The position numbers and the translations under genes are program-made. Positions 12,090-23,752 of a stretch of DNA of 64,000 bases are shown here, in pieces. The DNA comes from Nicotiana tabacum (taxonomy: Eukaryota > Streptophyta > Magnoliopsida > Solanales > Solanaceae). Location of the stretch: positions 103,361,157 through 103,425,156 of the forward strand of contig NC_134089.1 in assembly GCF_000715075.1 (NCBI RefSeq), given 5' to 3'. Below the pieces are notes generated by a model that searched no databases, had not been told where the DNA came from, and was given only the letters and a program-made list of their open reading frames with translations. The stretch's first letter is position 1. Each line of letters begins with the position of its first letter.

Positions 12090-14232
12090 TATCACGACCC
12101 AGAATCCCAACCTTGGGGTCGTGATGGCGCCTAACATACACTTTCTAAGAAAGCAGATGTCGTGAAATAATTAATTAACTAATATTAACAGTTATAAGCA
12201 TAATAATGATACTCACTGAGAAATAAAAGTCAAATTAACATAGCACTGATATAAACCACGCGATAATATCTACCCCCTAGAAATTCGGAGTCACGATTAC
12301 AAGAGCAACTAGAAGTCTACAAACAATTTTTGAAATAAATATAACTGTTTCAAGAGAAATAAACAGTAAAAGCAGAAAATGGAAGGAGACTTCAAGGTCT
12401 GCGCACACCAACAGATCTACCTCGAGTCTCCGTATGAAATGATCTGAGCTCATAAACCTCACGCACTGCTGGGGCCAATTCCAATATCTGCATAAGAAGT
12501 GCAAAAGTGGAGTATGAGTACAACCGACCCAATATAATTCGTAAGTGTCGACCCTAAACTCGACAAGGTAGTGACGAAGCTATGACAAGAAACCTACGTA
12601 AATAAACCTATACAAGTTAATATACAGCAGGAATAATAACAACGAATGATAACGTACTAACTGGCAGGTGACATGTGAAAAGGGGAAGATATAATGAATA
12701 CGGCAGTATGAAATCACAAAATAACCATGGAAATCACCAAAAATTGAAAAATCAGTCAAATCAATAACATGAAAATGGTACAACAACACTCTTTGTGCTT
12801 TTATTCTCGTCGTCACCATGCAATAATATGAAAAAAAATGGCACGACATCACCCTTCGTACTTTTACTCTCGTTCTCACCATGTAATAATAATATGAATG
12901 AAATGGCATGGCACCACCTTTCGTGCTTTTACTCTCTTCATCGCCATGAAATAATGATAATATGAATAAAATTCCACGACACTTACCTCACCCTACAACC
13001 AAATCAATGCTTAACCGTGGTTTTTCCTCTAGAACTAGCCTCCAAACTAATCAAATCTATGAAATTGGGATGAAAAACCTCTTCAAAATTGCCTCTAGGC
13101 CAAGCTCTAACTTAAAAGTGGTGAAATATGGGATAAATTGCGACTTTGGGATATTTAAATCACTGGGCATCAGGACTTCTTTGCCATCGGGAAGGGCCTG
13201 ACACGATCGCGAAGAATAGCAGCCAGAGTGGCATTCGCTTTTAGGAGAAATGCTATGCGTTCGCGATGTCCTGTCCACCTCCGTCTTCACGTTCACGAGC
13301 ATGGGCTCACGTTCACATAGTGTACTTGACTGCCTCCCCCCAGAATCCCCTAAACCTTCGCATTCGTGAGAGGATGGTCGCTTTCGCGAAGGGTAAGCCC
13401 TCCCATGCTTCGTGTTCGCGACCATGACATCGTGTTCGCGATGAAGAAATTCATCCCAGCCCTAAGTTCCCTTTCGTGATCGCGATAATACCTTCAAGTT
13501 CGCAAAGCACATAGAGTTAAACACCAGTAATAGCACAAACCAACAGATTCCTTACATCCATTAATGATCTGTAGCCTATCTAAAACTCACCCGAGCTCCT
13601 CGGGATCCAAACCAAACATGCTCACAAGTGTAATAACATCATACAAACTCACTCCTGCAATCAAATACCAAAATAACACCTAGAACTAAGAATCAGTCAT
13701 CAAAAACATGAAATTTTCAAAGAAACTCGAGAACTTTCAAACTCACAATCGAGCGTCAGAATCCTTTCAAAGTAACTCCATTTTGCACCAAATTTTGTAG
13801 AAAAATCTTAAATACTAAAATGAACCTATAACAAGTTCCGAAATCCGAACCCGATAGCCGTAAAGTCAACCTACGGTTAAAATTCGGAATTCTTTAAACC
13901 TTCAAATTACTAGTTTTCAACAAATCATGTTGAAACAAGTTAGGGACTTCCGAATTCAATTTCGGGCATATGCCCAAGTCAAAATTCACGATGAGGACCC
14001 ACCAGGATTGTCAAAATATCAATCTTGGTCCGTTTACACAAAGCGTTGACCGTAGTCAACTCACATCATTTTTAGGGCTAAAATTCATATTTTCTAAATT
14101 TTTCACATAAAAACTTTCCGGAATAAGACATAGACTGCGCATGCAAATTGAAAAATACTAAACAAAGCTAATAAGAGTCTTGGAACACGAAAATAAAGGC
14201 TAAAACTCAAAATGACCTATCGGGTCATTATA
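12090..14232 (-). mobile_element. 5' LTR of left-pointing Tekay/Del-like chromovirus (2,143 bp)
   Basis: On the minus strand it starts TATAATGACCCGATAGGTCA at 14232 (the family start is TGTAACGACC, seen intact at 28592 and, reversed, at 63885) and ends GGGTCGTGATA at 12090. The PBS and gag follow to the left, making it a 5' LTR. Inside are three ~64-bp tandem repeats (12796-12985) and a cluster of GCGA-type words (13200-13510). Changed terminal bases and many substitutions point to an old insertion. Open frames within it are short and unsupported. Confidence 0.8.
12796..12985 (-). repeat. Three ~64-bp tandem repeats in chromovirus LTR
   Basis: Blocks beginning TGCTTTTATTCTCG, TACTTTTACTCTCG and TGCTTTTACTCTC start at 12796, 12859 and 12924. 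Each ends in a 'CCATG.AATAAT..ATATGAA' stretch followed by GGCA(C/T)G or similar. Confidence 0.8.
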
Positions 14233-15420
14233 GTTAGTCTCCTATCTAATTTTGTGAATGAGAAATTACACCATATGTGATATATTTATTATGTGTTGCT
14301 TGTTGTGGGGGGTACATACGCATGAGATGACGAGAGTTTGTACTTATCTAAAATAATGCTTATGTCAGGGTAGACTTAGGACTATATTATGCAATATTTC
14401 TATAATCTGAACTAACTTGTTAGTTTAATTACCTAAACTTGTAAATATAATTTGATTAGAGATCATGTTAGGTCGAATCTCGATACCTTGAGTTGTTTGA
14501 CGAGATATCTAATTACTGGTAATAGTAACATTTACTTTATGTCCATGTTCTTGTATTGTAAATACGTGACTCATAATTCGATCAGTTTCTCCTCCTCTTG
14601 TGGATCGAGCCGAACGCTTCTGCAGCATATTTGAGATTCATCTATGGTTCGCGTTGGTCGACCTTCAGCAGTGTACACTCTATTCTAGATTGGGTCGTAT
14701 GACCTCAGAATAACCCGTGCGTAATACCGCTAGGAGTCTAAATATTATGAGATTCCCCTTGTATTGAGATCTAACGGTTACATGTTATGCCTTATTTTTT
14801 TGAGATAGTACTTGATATTCCTTACCATTTGAGGTAACCTTCGATTTCTTCTATTTGTTGAGATAGTATATGAAATTTGAGAAATTTATGATGTCATGGT
14901 TGGAGGGTTATGTTAGTTACAGTTCGTACCCCATTATTACTATTGTATTTCATATATGTTTATAATTTATTTATTGGACCACTAGTAAGTGCCAATGTCG
15001 TCCCCTAAAAGTACAAAAGGTGGGTGAATTACAGATTTTTTATTTTTAGTAGTTCACCAATTAGCCGACTAGAGATAAGAACAGAATACTAATAATGCAG
15101 AAATAAAGTGCAAGAAATAAAGACACCAGGATTTTATACTCGTTCAGATTCATTGTGAATCCTACTCCAGTCCCTTGGATTAAAAGGGTGATCTCTTTCA
15201 ATGTGTGAAGTTTCTTGAGTACAAGATGGTTGATGTAGCTTTACACCATCAGCTTAGTCTCATGCCTAACTCCTCCATCAATATGATGCGCATTGTTGGA
15301 AAAAAAAGTCACTTTTCCTTTCTTGATACAATGCTTAATCAATGTTTATCTCTTTTTCTTCTCTTACTAATAATACAACAGATCTAAAAAGAAATATTGT
15401 TCTCTTTTACCAGTGAGTTA
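14233..15420. mobile_element. Degenerate retroelement sequence, no gene
   Basis: No coding frame longer than ~60 codons. The part 14440-14760 (with GGATCGAGCCGAACGCTTC) and the part 15000-15300 (with AATCCTACTCCAGTCCC) look like fragments of repetitive Solanaceae elements that I recognise only loosely and cannot assign. Boundaries are uncertain. Confidence 0.4.
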
Positions 15421-16785
15421 TATGTGTTGTAATTGGAGTTTGGATCGTTTATGAGCGTGGGCTTGACTGTAACAAGGGTGAATAAGATATTTGTAGATGA
15501 TTTGAATTATTAGGTGGTTTGTGTTGCATGAGTGTATGGAGGATTTAGTTGAATCTCATTATGGTATTATAGCAGTAATAGAGTGTGGCATTGTGAGCTA
15601 TTGTGTGTTTTGATCTATGGCTTTGAGCCAAGTGGGGGAGTCTGATGTTGATAAGTTGATTGCACGGTTATGTTTTATATTGATTTCAGTTGAGGTATAC
15701 TGGTGAATCAGTTATGGCTTATAGAGGTTGAGATCGAGGATGACTCGAGTAAGGGAATTTTTTATAAGAGTTGTGTTATGCTTTATGGGTATATGAGAAA
15801 CATTGGATGATTGAGTTGCTACTTGTAAAGGATGTGGTGTGCATGGAGTAGGGATTCACTCAGTTTCTTAGAAGTATGGATTACTTCTTAAGGTGTTGGT
15901 GTGCAAATGGAGCACAGGTCGTTCGATATGTTTGACTAGTTTAATTGAGATTGGAGCAGAGTAAATGACTCTCAAGAATGGTTATAATGGATTCAAGATT
16001 TATATGTAACTTTTGAGGATCTTTAAGATGTGCATTTGGCTAGAAACTGAGATTTATATTGGATGGTGTCAAGACTTGTGGCATTTTTATATCATTATGG
16101 ATTCTACATATCAGTATTAGGAAGGTGAAGATAATAGCTTTATATTCACATAAGGTCTCTTCAGAGTGGGTATCTCGATTGTGGTGCTTTTGTGGTGCTT
16201 AAGAGAGTATTCAGTGGCTTATAAGCTTTAGGGCGGTGTAGTTCTATGCTAAAGTTCGTGGGGCAATTTTGATTAAGGATAGTAGTGTACTAGCAAGGAA
16301 AGGTATCAATTTGAAGTCAATTTGGAAGGAACTCGGAAAAATTAGGATAGCTTGGTAACGGGTTAGATTAGCATGGTAACAGATGTGATTGGCTCTTTTG
16401 GTTCTGATGATGTAGTGACTTTCTACAGGTGTCTTATGGCAATACTCTCGGGTTTTGATAGCTTGTGTAGCTTGGTTGAGTTAGAGGATTTAGTCCTAAC
16501 GGTTTGGTTAAGTGCAAATGGGTTTCGGAGAATTCTTGATGGTTTTCTACCACGGTTAGATATGTATATTTTCTACTGGCGTGAGGAGCATGTGATATGT
16601 AGCGATTTTCTCCTGGATGGGATTAAATTGAAGGTTCTTGGCTAATTGAGTATGTAGTTGCTTATGACTCGGAGTATATTATGAAGTTCTCTTATTTATC
16701 ACAGGATGACATGGTATATGCGGGGTGTTACTGTAGGAACGAGATTGGCATGTGCAAGGTCATGGTTCAGTTTTGAAAGGAAGGT
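15421..16785 (+). mobile_element. Host chromovirus, noncoding internal region (left part)
   Basis: G/T-rich noncoding sequence that resumes at 26870 after the Tat element: the flanks of that insertion share the duplicated target AAGGT, so 16785 and 26870 were once adjacent. The style matches the sequence leading up to the polypurine tract and 3' LTR at 28592, so I read it as the 3' internal part of a right-pointing chromovirus. No integrase or RT is visible; the frame at 16373-16645 has no recognisable family. Confidence 0.5.
16781..16785. repeat. Target-site duplication AAGGT (left), Tat element
   Basis: AAGGT at 16781-16785 pairs with AAGGT at 26865-26869 on the other side of the element. 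Confidence 0.8.
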
Positions 16786-17510
16786 AGTTTACCTTGAAAA
16801 TGGTAATAACAATTTAATTTGATTATATGGTTCTAAAAATATGTGATTTATTTTTATGTTAGTTGTTAGGCAGTAGATGCTAAGTGTGAGCTAGGAGAAT
16901 GAGACGAGAGCTTAAAAATAGTATGCTATGCAAATTGAGTGATCGAGAATTGGGGCCTCGAGCCAAGCTATACGGGACCTCGGAGTTGAGCTAAGCGCTA
17001 GACTGTGGGCAGCCGATGAAAGACTAACAGCTCTAACGGCCTTGATGATGGTTGTTTATGATCAAAGATAAATAAATGAAATACAATAAATGTAAGCAAT
17101 AAATCAAAGGAAAGACAATAGAGAGTGTTTAAATTAGAGAGCAGAGAATATTCTTGTATTGTATTGAATATCATATGTGCAAAAAATAACAAGGGTCCCC
17201 TTTATATAGGAGGGGGGAATCTCAACATAGTACATATGCATTTATTACAAAGATATACGGCTGGTACAACCATTTAATGCCACGGTACGGGCTTGTACTA
17301 TTCTTATGGACTTGGTCAGCTCTAGCCACTCGCCTTGGGAATCTCCCACTTGTTTATCAAAGCCACCGATTTGTATTGCCCCGAGGTCGAGCTATGTCTC
17401 GAGCCTTCGGGTTCATCAAAACCTTGGGCTCTGCGTCGAGCCTTCTAGCAATGAACTATAGAATACCATGATAATCCCAAAATCGGATTCTTGGATTTTA
17501 GCCATATACA
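16786..17510 (-). mobile_element. 3' LTR of Tat-lineage element (725 bp)
   Basis: Closely matches 26143-26864 over its whole length, with substitutions and small indels, including the shared 'CCACGGTACGGGCTTGTACT' segment at ~17280 and ~26637. On the minus strand it starts TGTATATGGC at 17510 and ends GGTAAACT at 16786. It is the 3' LTR because the PBS abuts the right copy. 'TTTATATAGGAGGGGG' near 17201 (26577 in the other LTR) reads on this strand; on the minus strand it gives CCTATATAAAGG, a good TATA box. Confidence 0.85.
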
Positions 17511-19044
17511 GATAGTCTCCGTATTTCTTAGAGTGAAATGATATGAAATGACTTTGACCAATCTCCTTGAGCTTCACATGATGATGTCATGCTTATGACG
17601 TAAGATTTTGCAATAATTGAGGCATCCCATCAGTTCATCTTTTCAGAAACATTCAATGCACCGCCGAATTATTTTCCCAAAAGCGATGATATCGCCGCCG
17701 ATCCATTTCCCAAAAAACAATAATTGTGTTTGTCCATACATTTCCCAAAGGAATTGATTGCACTGTCGGTTACGTTACCGCCTTTCTATAAATGGAAGGT
17801 TACGTGAACCAAAATTCCACCCAGCCATTCTTCAATACCCTTTAACCCTTTTCTTCTCTTCATCATCATATAAACTCTAACTTCCATGGTTCAAGCTCGT
17901 GACCGTAAGGTCACACGGAAGCGATTTTTCCAGTTATGCCATGGCTCTTCTTTAGAGTTTTTCCCCACTGAGTGGGATCGTACTGGTTTGTTGTTGTTGT
18001 TGTTGGCCCGAAATAATGATAGAAGGGCTTCAAGTTATCCCCATATTAGAGGATATGTGGACCATGAACTACTGCTCATCTCTCTTAACTTCAACCTGGT
18101 GTGGCGCTTCATTCCTTTTGCTTTCCATGGATCGAGGTGGTGCCATCTACTAATTTTTGCATCCCACACTGGTGCAATGTCTCAAGAAGTGGCTCCCCAA
18201 TAGTAGTGCTGGCGAGACCCATACTCGCCAAATTTTTCACCAAGCCACAATTTTCCCTGCTTGTTTAAAGCTTTTGTTCTTTGATAGGCTACAGCCTCTT
18301 CCTCATCTTTTTCTGCTTCGGAAGAGATTCTCGAAGACGTCATTTGGAAGATCGAAATGGGTCCCCTGAGGAAATGGTTCTCGCAGATGTCGCTCTCGAG
18401 GTTATACCTCCGACAGTAGATTATGCTTCTAGGCTGTTGTTTTCTGCTTCTTAGTTTCTCTGTAAGGACCCCTCGTGGGCTTTTGTAATCATATTTTATC
18501 AATATAAAAGTTGCTTTGATTTGCCTTTATTTGTGCTGAATTTTTATTTTGCTTTTGATTAGCCCGAACATTGGAATCGGACATCGTAATCCCTCTGGTT
18601 CTCAATTAGTTAATATGATATTTCTTGAGATTCTTCTTCACCCCTCGGACTAAGTTTGGATTGATTTGGTACATACTCAGGCCGTCGGGACTTCGGAGTT
18701 TGAGTTGAGTAAGAGAAGGGTCCCGATTTTCTTTGAAATAGAAGTTAGCCCTTAGACATTCACAAACAGTCCCTGAGTGAGAGTTTGCTTGAACTCGGGT
18801 GGCCTCAAAGACTTGTTTTGAACTTAAAATAAGGATAGTTCTAAGGCATTATAGATGGACCCTGAGCGAGGATACACTCGAACTTGGATGGCCCCGGGCC
18901 AAATTAACTGAGAGAGCGTTTAAATTGATCTGAAGGCAAAGATAGCCTTGAGGCTTTATTAATAATTCTCGAGTGAGAACAGGCTTGGGCTCAGGTAGCC
19001 TGAGGGCCAAAGAATCGGGTGAATGACTTGCACTTGTAATAGCA

Positions 19045-19235
19045 GAGATCCTCGAGATAGGGTACCATCTCGAGGTTAGGTTTATGTGGATAGCTTCTTA
19101 GAGCCCAATTTCACATTGATAGAGATCCTCGAGATCGGGCACCATCTCGAGGCTAGATTGGTATAGATGGCTCCTTAGAGCCCATTGTTATGGTAGCAGA
19201 GATCCTCGAGATCGGGCACCACCTCGAGGCTGGGT
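19045..19235. repeat. 77-bp tandem repeat x3 carrying a 9-bp-arm hairpin
   Basis: GAGATCCTCGAGAT begins at 19045, 19122 and 19199, an exact 77-base period; the third unit is partial. Units two and three contain CCTCGAGAT and (near-)ATCTCGAGG separated by eight bases, an inverted repeat able to form a stem of up to nine pairs. Confidence 0.85.
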
Positions 19236-19379
19236 TGACATAGGAATTTTGGACCCCTCGAATGTTGTATGAAAGCATCATGAGGCGACTGAGATGGACC
19301 TGCTGGTACATTTTCTTGAAAGTGATAATGGCCTAGTCAAAATAAATTTGCCTTGAAAGTAGGCGGATAGTCGCCGCTT

Positions 19380-19392
19380 GCTCTATATATAC
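19380..19392 (+). promoter_or_regulatory. Candidate TATA box for the antisense ORF
   Basis: CTCTATATATACA lies ~150 bases upstream of the ATG at 19540 on the same strand, a usual distance for a plant promoter plus short leader. No transcript evidence is available here. Confidence 0.4.
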
Positions 19393-19539
19393 ATTTGTTT
19401 CTTCTTATCTGAGGATTCCGCTACTTTTGAGTAACTATCTCTTTTATAGAGCCCTTCTTCCTTGCGCCAGTTCTTTTACCATTTCAGCTCAAAGCTTTCA
19501 CCCAAGTCTTCATCTTCTTTTTCTTATTTCACCATAGCC

Positions 19540-21770
19540 ATGGCCTCTACGTCCAAATTTGTTCACCAAGGAGAGGAGAGTTCTGCCTCTGCTTCGCACT
19601 CGGTTGGTGGTACATCGTCGATGTCCAGTGAGCTAACTTTGAGGTGTTTTGTCTCGAGGAGGGACCTTTCATTAGAGAGACATCCCAATGTTGAGGGCTA
19701 TTGGGAACATGCATCGAGGTTCACTACATCAATAGGAGAGGGACACGTCGAGGTAGTGAGGAGAGACTGCGGATGGGGAGAAAAGGCGGTACTATAGGTA
19801 CCTTCCTAGGAAAAGAACATCATGGATCATATAGAGGGGTTTCTGATCGTATACACGTACCCCTTTACATTGGGCCCTCTCGATAGAGTTGTGCTTGACT
19901 TCTGTCAAAGATATCGGGATACCCTGGCACAGGTTCACCCGTCATTCTGGAGGATAGTACTGATAATGAGGTTCTTTGCGGAGGAAGTCGCGCTTGAGTT
20001 CACCCTTAGCCATCTCATCAGATTGTACGGGCCCTTTCATTACCGAGGCCTAATAGCTTTACGATGTCGATCCACCAGCCCCTTCACTACCGATGATGAA
20101 GAAAATGGGGACCGAGGGTGGATGAAAAGATTTGTACGAGTGCGTACTATCGATGTTATCCCCACGACATTCCTGTCATTTCCTGAGAAATGGAATTTTA
20201 CCTGTAAGTGGTACACTTGTGTTTTTATCATTTTTGTTCATAATGGAGGCAGAGTCCGTAAAGATGTTTCCCTTTTCTTTTTTACAGCAATCCCGTGGAT
20301 GCCATACAAGGTTCCCTACTTGGCGGATTGGTCCTAGAAGCTGGCAGCTCGCTCGACCTACAATGGGCATAAGTGGTGAGACCTGTCGAAAGGTAGAGGG
20401 AGGCAAAACACCACGGCACGTGATGTGTGATTTATTCCTTTTGAAAGGTATTTTATTTTATGCGTGTTGACTTTGTCAACACAAGCATCGGAGAATTTCC
20501 TGAGATGGGACCATGCCCCCTTGGATAGGAGGAAGGGTCGTCGACTTCGAGGCCGAGGAACAATAACAAGCGGAAGGAATCCTCAAAGGGCGAAGGTTCT
20601 CATAGAGAGGCAAGCCTTGCCCGAAGGTTCAAAGGAGATGTACCAGCTGAGGTTGCAACACCCGGTGCTTCTATCCATGGCTCCTCCTTTGTCGTCGTCT
20701 TCATCTCCTATCGAAGGTACTTCGAGGGATACAGGTGTTATGCTATCATTCTCACCTCCTGTCGAAGGTACTTCGAGGGGTGTTCGAGACAAGGGGATGC
20801 CTAAATCAAGCGACGTCTCGAGCGACCATGTCCCCACCGAGATCGTTCCAACTGGGACTGGAAGACCAGGCCTGTAGATGCACGCTCAACCTTTGAGGAG
20901 GCTCAGTGGCTTTGTTTTGTGGTGAGCTTTGGTTGACTTTGTTGGTTTTTTTTATCTTACATTTTCATTTTCTCATTGAGCTTCTTTTCCATAGGCCTTT
21001 GACAAGCTCAAGTCTGAGCTACACCGCTGTGAAGCCAGGTTGCAGAAGTCCTTGAATGGGAGAAATCCCTTAGGTTTCTTTGTAATGAAAGGGCAAAAAG
21101 TTTGATACACCTTCGGTACGAGATGAGTCAAAGCCTGAACTACGAAGACCGCCTCGAGAAATAGTTAACCTTTGTTTCAAGGGAATATGTGCTTCCTCTC
21201 CTATTTTTGGAGGCTAGCATTTTGGTATTTTAGTTGTAGAGAAAGACGGAGGACTTGGAATGCCTTTGGGGCAAAGTTGGACAGGCCAAGTATGAGTGTG
21301 ATGAGATAAAGGCTCAGATAGACACCCAAGTTGCGGCCAAGAAGAATGTTTTGGACAAGGCTTCTGCCCTCGAGGTGCATCTCCGGAATGCTCGTGAAAA
21401 TAGCTTGGTCCAGACGAGCAGGATTGCAAGTATCGATCTAACATTTTAAAGATGAAGGTTGAGGTCATGGACGGCTGGGCTGGAGCTGAAGAGATTCGAG
21501 CTAAGGCTGATAAGAAGGTGGCTGTCTATTTAAAGGACGCTGCCGAAACTCGAGCTGAGTTGAGAGGGGCTTTCGATCGGGAGAGCCGATGTAATGAATA
21601 TGCCAGGTGCAGATCCCGAAGGGAAACCCTCGAGGAGATCTACGCTAGGGGATTTGGTCTCTCGGAAGAGATAAAGCTAAGGCAGATAAATACGACGCCA
21701 AGTTCCTTGTATATGACGCCGAAGATAATGAGGAAAGGGCCGATGGGGCCACAGTCCCCGAGGAGAAAGT
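19540..21770 (+). pseudogene. Antisense ORF of Tat-lineage element ('putative gypsy-type transposon' protein), intron-containing
   Basis: Runs opposite to gag-protease of the same element. Start at 19540 (MASTSKF...); Ser-rich N-terminus; then a conserved region with VYTYPFTLGPLDRVV (~19850), EFTLSHLIRLYGP (~19995), PFTTDDEENGDRGWMKRFV (~20080) and FPEKWN, which I recognise as the plant family Pfam calls putative gypsy-type transposon (PF04195). An intron at 20204-20287 (GTAAGT donor, TTTTTTACAG acceptor) joins in frame to IPWMPYKVPYLADW. The C-terminal part (21255-21770) is Lys/Glu/Ala-rich and likely coiled coil. In-frame TAG stops lie at 19795, 19807 and 20335, so this copy is dead. Function is unknown; antisense ORFs between pol and the 3' LTR are described for Tat-lineage elements such as Grande. 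Confidence 0.7.
20204..20287 (+). other. Predicted 84-bp intron in the antisense ORF
   Basis: Donor CCT|GTAAGT at 20204 and acceptor TTTTTTACAG at 20287. Removing it keeps the frame and replaces a non-conserved tail by IPWMPYKVPYLADW, which continues the family pattern. Prediction only. Confidence 0.65.
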
Positions 21771-22170
21771 AGACTAGGCCTTTCCTTTCTGATTCTGCTA
21801 TTAATGCTTTTAGAGAACATTGTAAATGGAACTTAGTATTTTTTTCACATATTCATATAAAAGAGAAGTCTTCTGGTTTTCTTCTTTCATGCTTTTCTCT
21901 ATGCTTGAGTACTTTCTTTGTCCCGAATTTCGATGTTTGTCAATGATTTTAGCTAGATGAATTGGCCTTGGAGGTAAAACCCTTAGGTTTATAAATTGGC
22001 CTTGAGGCTTGTTAGGCTGGCCCGTAGGCTCTTACGCATTTATCCTTAGGCTCTTTTTAGTTAATCGCTTTCGGGCTCAATTTTCGAGTCGGGTTTCAAC
22101 TCGAGCTCATCGGCCCTTGGGTTTTGAATTTTAGGATGGCTCTTAGGCTCTTACATGTTGGGTCGGCATG

Positions 22171-22290
22171 ACCTTTTAATTTAAGCTGGCGACAGTGGCT
22201 CTTATGCACAGGGTCGGTATGACCTTTTAATTTAGGCTAGCGATAGTGGATCTTACGTACAGGATCGGTAAGACCTTTTAATTTAGGCTT
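22171..22290. repeat. 51-bp tandem repeat x3
   Basis: ACCTTTTAATTTA begins at 22171, 22222 and 22273 (period 51); units also share GGCTCTTA and GGTCGGTATG. Confidence 0.85.
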
Positions 22291-22863
22291 TATTTTCCCT
22301 TTTTCAAGTTTTTATGTTCGTCCGACTCATCGATGGTTCGATAAGAACCTCGATTGTGAGTTGTTATGTGACGATAGATAAGCACCTTGGGAGGTTTTGC
22401 TCGATGGCTGAATTGTTTTAAAGCCTTATTGTTGTTTGGAGCTGATATGATCGAAGCTTTTCTATTCATGCCGAGTGTAGACTGGCTAACCAGTTCTTTT
22501 CGAAGTTTTTTGAAGTAATTGAAGGCCTGTGTTTTTATGGCGATGGTCGGGCGTCCCTGAGTTGCATTAGTTTAGCTGGTACAGCCTTGTGATCGTAGTC
22601 ATTGTATTTGGCCGTAGCCTTTTAGTCCCCGAGTGAGGTATCCTCGATGTCTATATCGAGGGTATGCCTTTTAGGGGTCTTACAAGTTCGAATATATAGC
22701 CTTGACTTTAAGATTGGAATTATGCCTTTTGTAAGTCATATAAATTTGAGCATGCCTTGCTTGAGTTCTTACAGATAAGTTACTTGGTACAAGTATAATT
22801 CATGTCTGGCTTGAGGTCTTACATATTTGGGCATGCCCGGAGGTCTTATAGCATCGATGATGG

Positions 22864-22935
22864 CTCATGGAGGGCTTATATTGTTGATAATGACTCATGG
22901 AGGTCTTACATTATTGATTACGCCTCATGGAGTGT
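22864..22935. repeat. 30-bp tandem repeat x3
   Basis: CTCATGGAG recurs at 22864, 22894 and 22924, exact period 30, with (A/G)TTGAT(A/T)A between. Confidence 0.8.
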
Positions 22936-23752
22936 TTTTGGGATCAAGGTTGCCCGTTCGGGGTCTTATGGCCTCGAGTTTTTAACAACTGAGGTGACAG
23001 TCCCCAAGATATCGAAAGTTTTTGGCTCTAGGGTCGTTCTTCATAAGCTTGAATTTGCCTCATTTGAGGACTTACGAGTTCGAAGTTTCCGAACCGGGGG
23101 TCTTGTTGCTTTGAGTCTTGACGCCAATCCCCAAGTGTTTAGGGAATTTCTAGCCCTGGTGCCATTTTTTGTAAAAATAGCAGATTTCTTTGAAGCATTT
23201 TTGGTGTTGAAAGATGCTCCTTTGATTACTTGGTACAGATATACATAGTCTTTGCCGCTGAGGGTTCAATTGTTCTTATGCGGACATGGTTCTTTCGACT
23301 GTTTGGCCCAATACATCATTCTTCTATTGAGACCCTCTTTGGCTCGTCTTGATTTCTCCGGGGAGATGACCTCCCGGGGGGATGCCCCCTAGTATTCGAG
23401 GTTGATTGAAGAGGCGCCTTGAATGCTTGTTGAGTTCTCCTTAGGTAGCATATAGATGTTGCCTCATTAAAAACCTTGCCGGTAAAACCCTTCTTGGGAT
23501 AAAACCCGATCAAAGGAAAAGAGTGCAACGCATGCTTTAAAACCTAAGGTCTTCAAGATGGAAGGTACTTCGATTCTTCTAATTGGACGCCTGCACACAT
23601 GTTAGCGTAATACGTAAATAAAAAGGGAAGTGGTTATACCTTAATTGTGATGGCATTTCGAGCCTCGATATGCTTCTAATGCTTGCTCCGGGGATGCGGT
23701 ACGGTCCCTTGTTCGTTCAATCAGGTGTAGCCGAGGTTGTAGCTTGTGATTG

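Larger units (their letters stand above)
17511..19539 (-). mobile_element. Tat-lineage element, noncoding spacer between 3' LTR and antisense ORF
   Basis: No supported gene. 17640-17880 has TATA-like 'TTTCTATAAATGGAAGG' (17785-17801) on the plus strand, and a second 'CTCTATATATACA' at ~19380-19392 lies ~150 bases before the antisense ORF start at 19540, so it could drive that ORF. The frame at 17886-18203 has no family I recognise. The 77-bp hairpin repeats at 19045-19235 are listed separately. Confidence 0.55.
21771..23752 (-). mobile_element. Tat-lineage element, noncoding spacer where pol would be expected
   Basis: Between protease (ends 23753) and the antisense ORF (ends 21770) there are no RT, RNase H or integrase motifs on either strand. 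It holds a 51-bp tandem repeat (22171-22290), a 30-bp tandem repeat (22864-22930) and a segment at 23300-23530 with 'CATTAAAAACCTTGCCGG', a sequence that recurs in Solanaceae retroelements as far as I recall. The frame at 22802-23248 spans the 30-bp repeats and is not credible as a gene. Confidence 0.6.

Noticed and set aside
12962..13425. Overlapping frames in both strands around 13000-13425, and similar ones at 33308-33617 and 59190-59581
   Set aside because: They arise from the stop-poor GCGA-word clusters of chromovirus LTRs, occur on both strands and have no protein family.
17886..18502. Frames on both strands at 17886-18502 as a gene in the Tat spacer
   Set aside because: They overlap on opposite strands, show no known domain and have no supporting splice or family pattern.
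19540..21770. Antisense ORF as an independent host gene
   Set aside because: It lies between the LTRs of a target-repeat-flanked element and resembles the retroelement-associated PF04195 family.
22802..23248. 148-codon frame as a small gene
   Set aside because: Half of it is a 30-bp tandem repeat read in frame; no domain and no conservation evidence.
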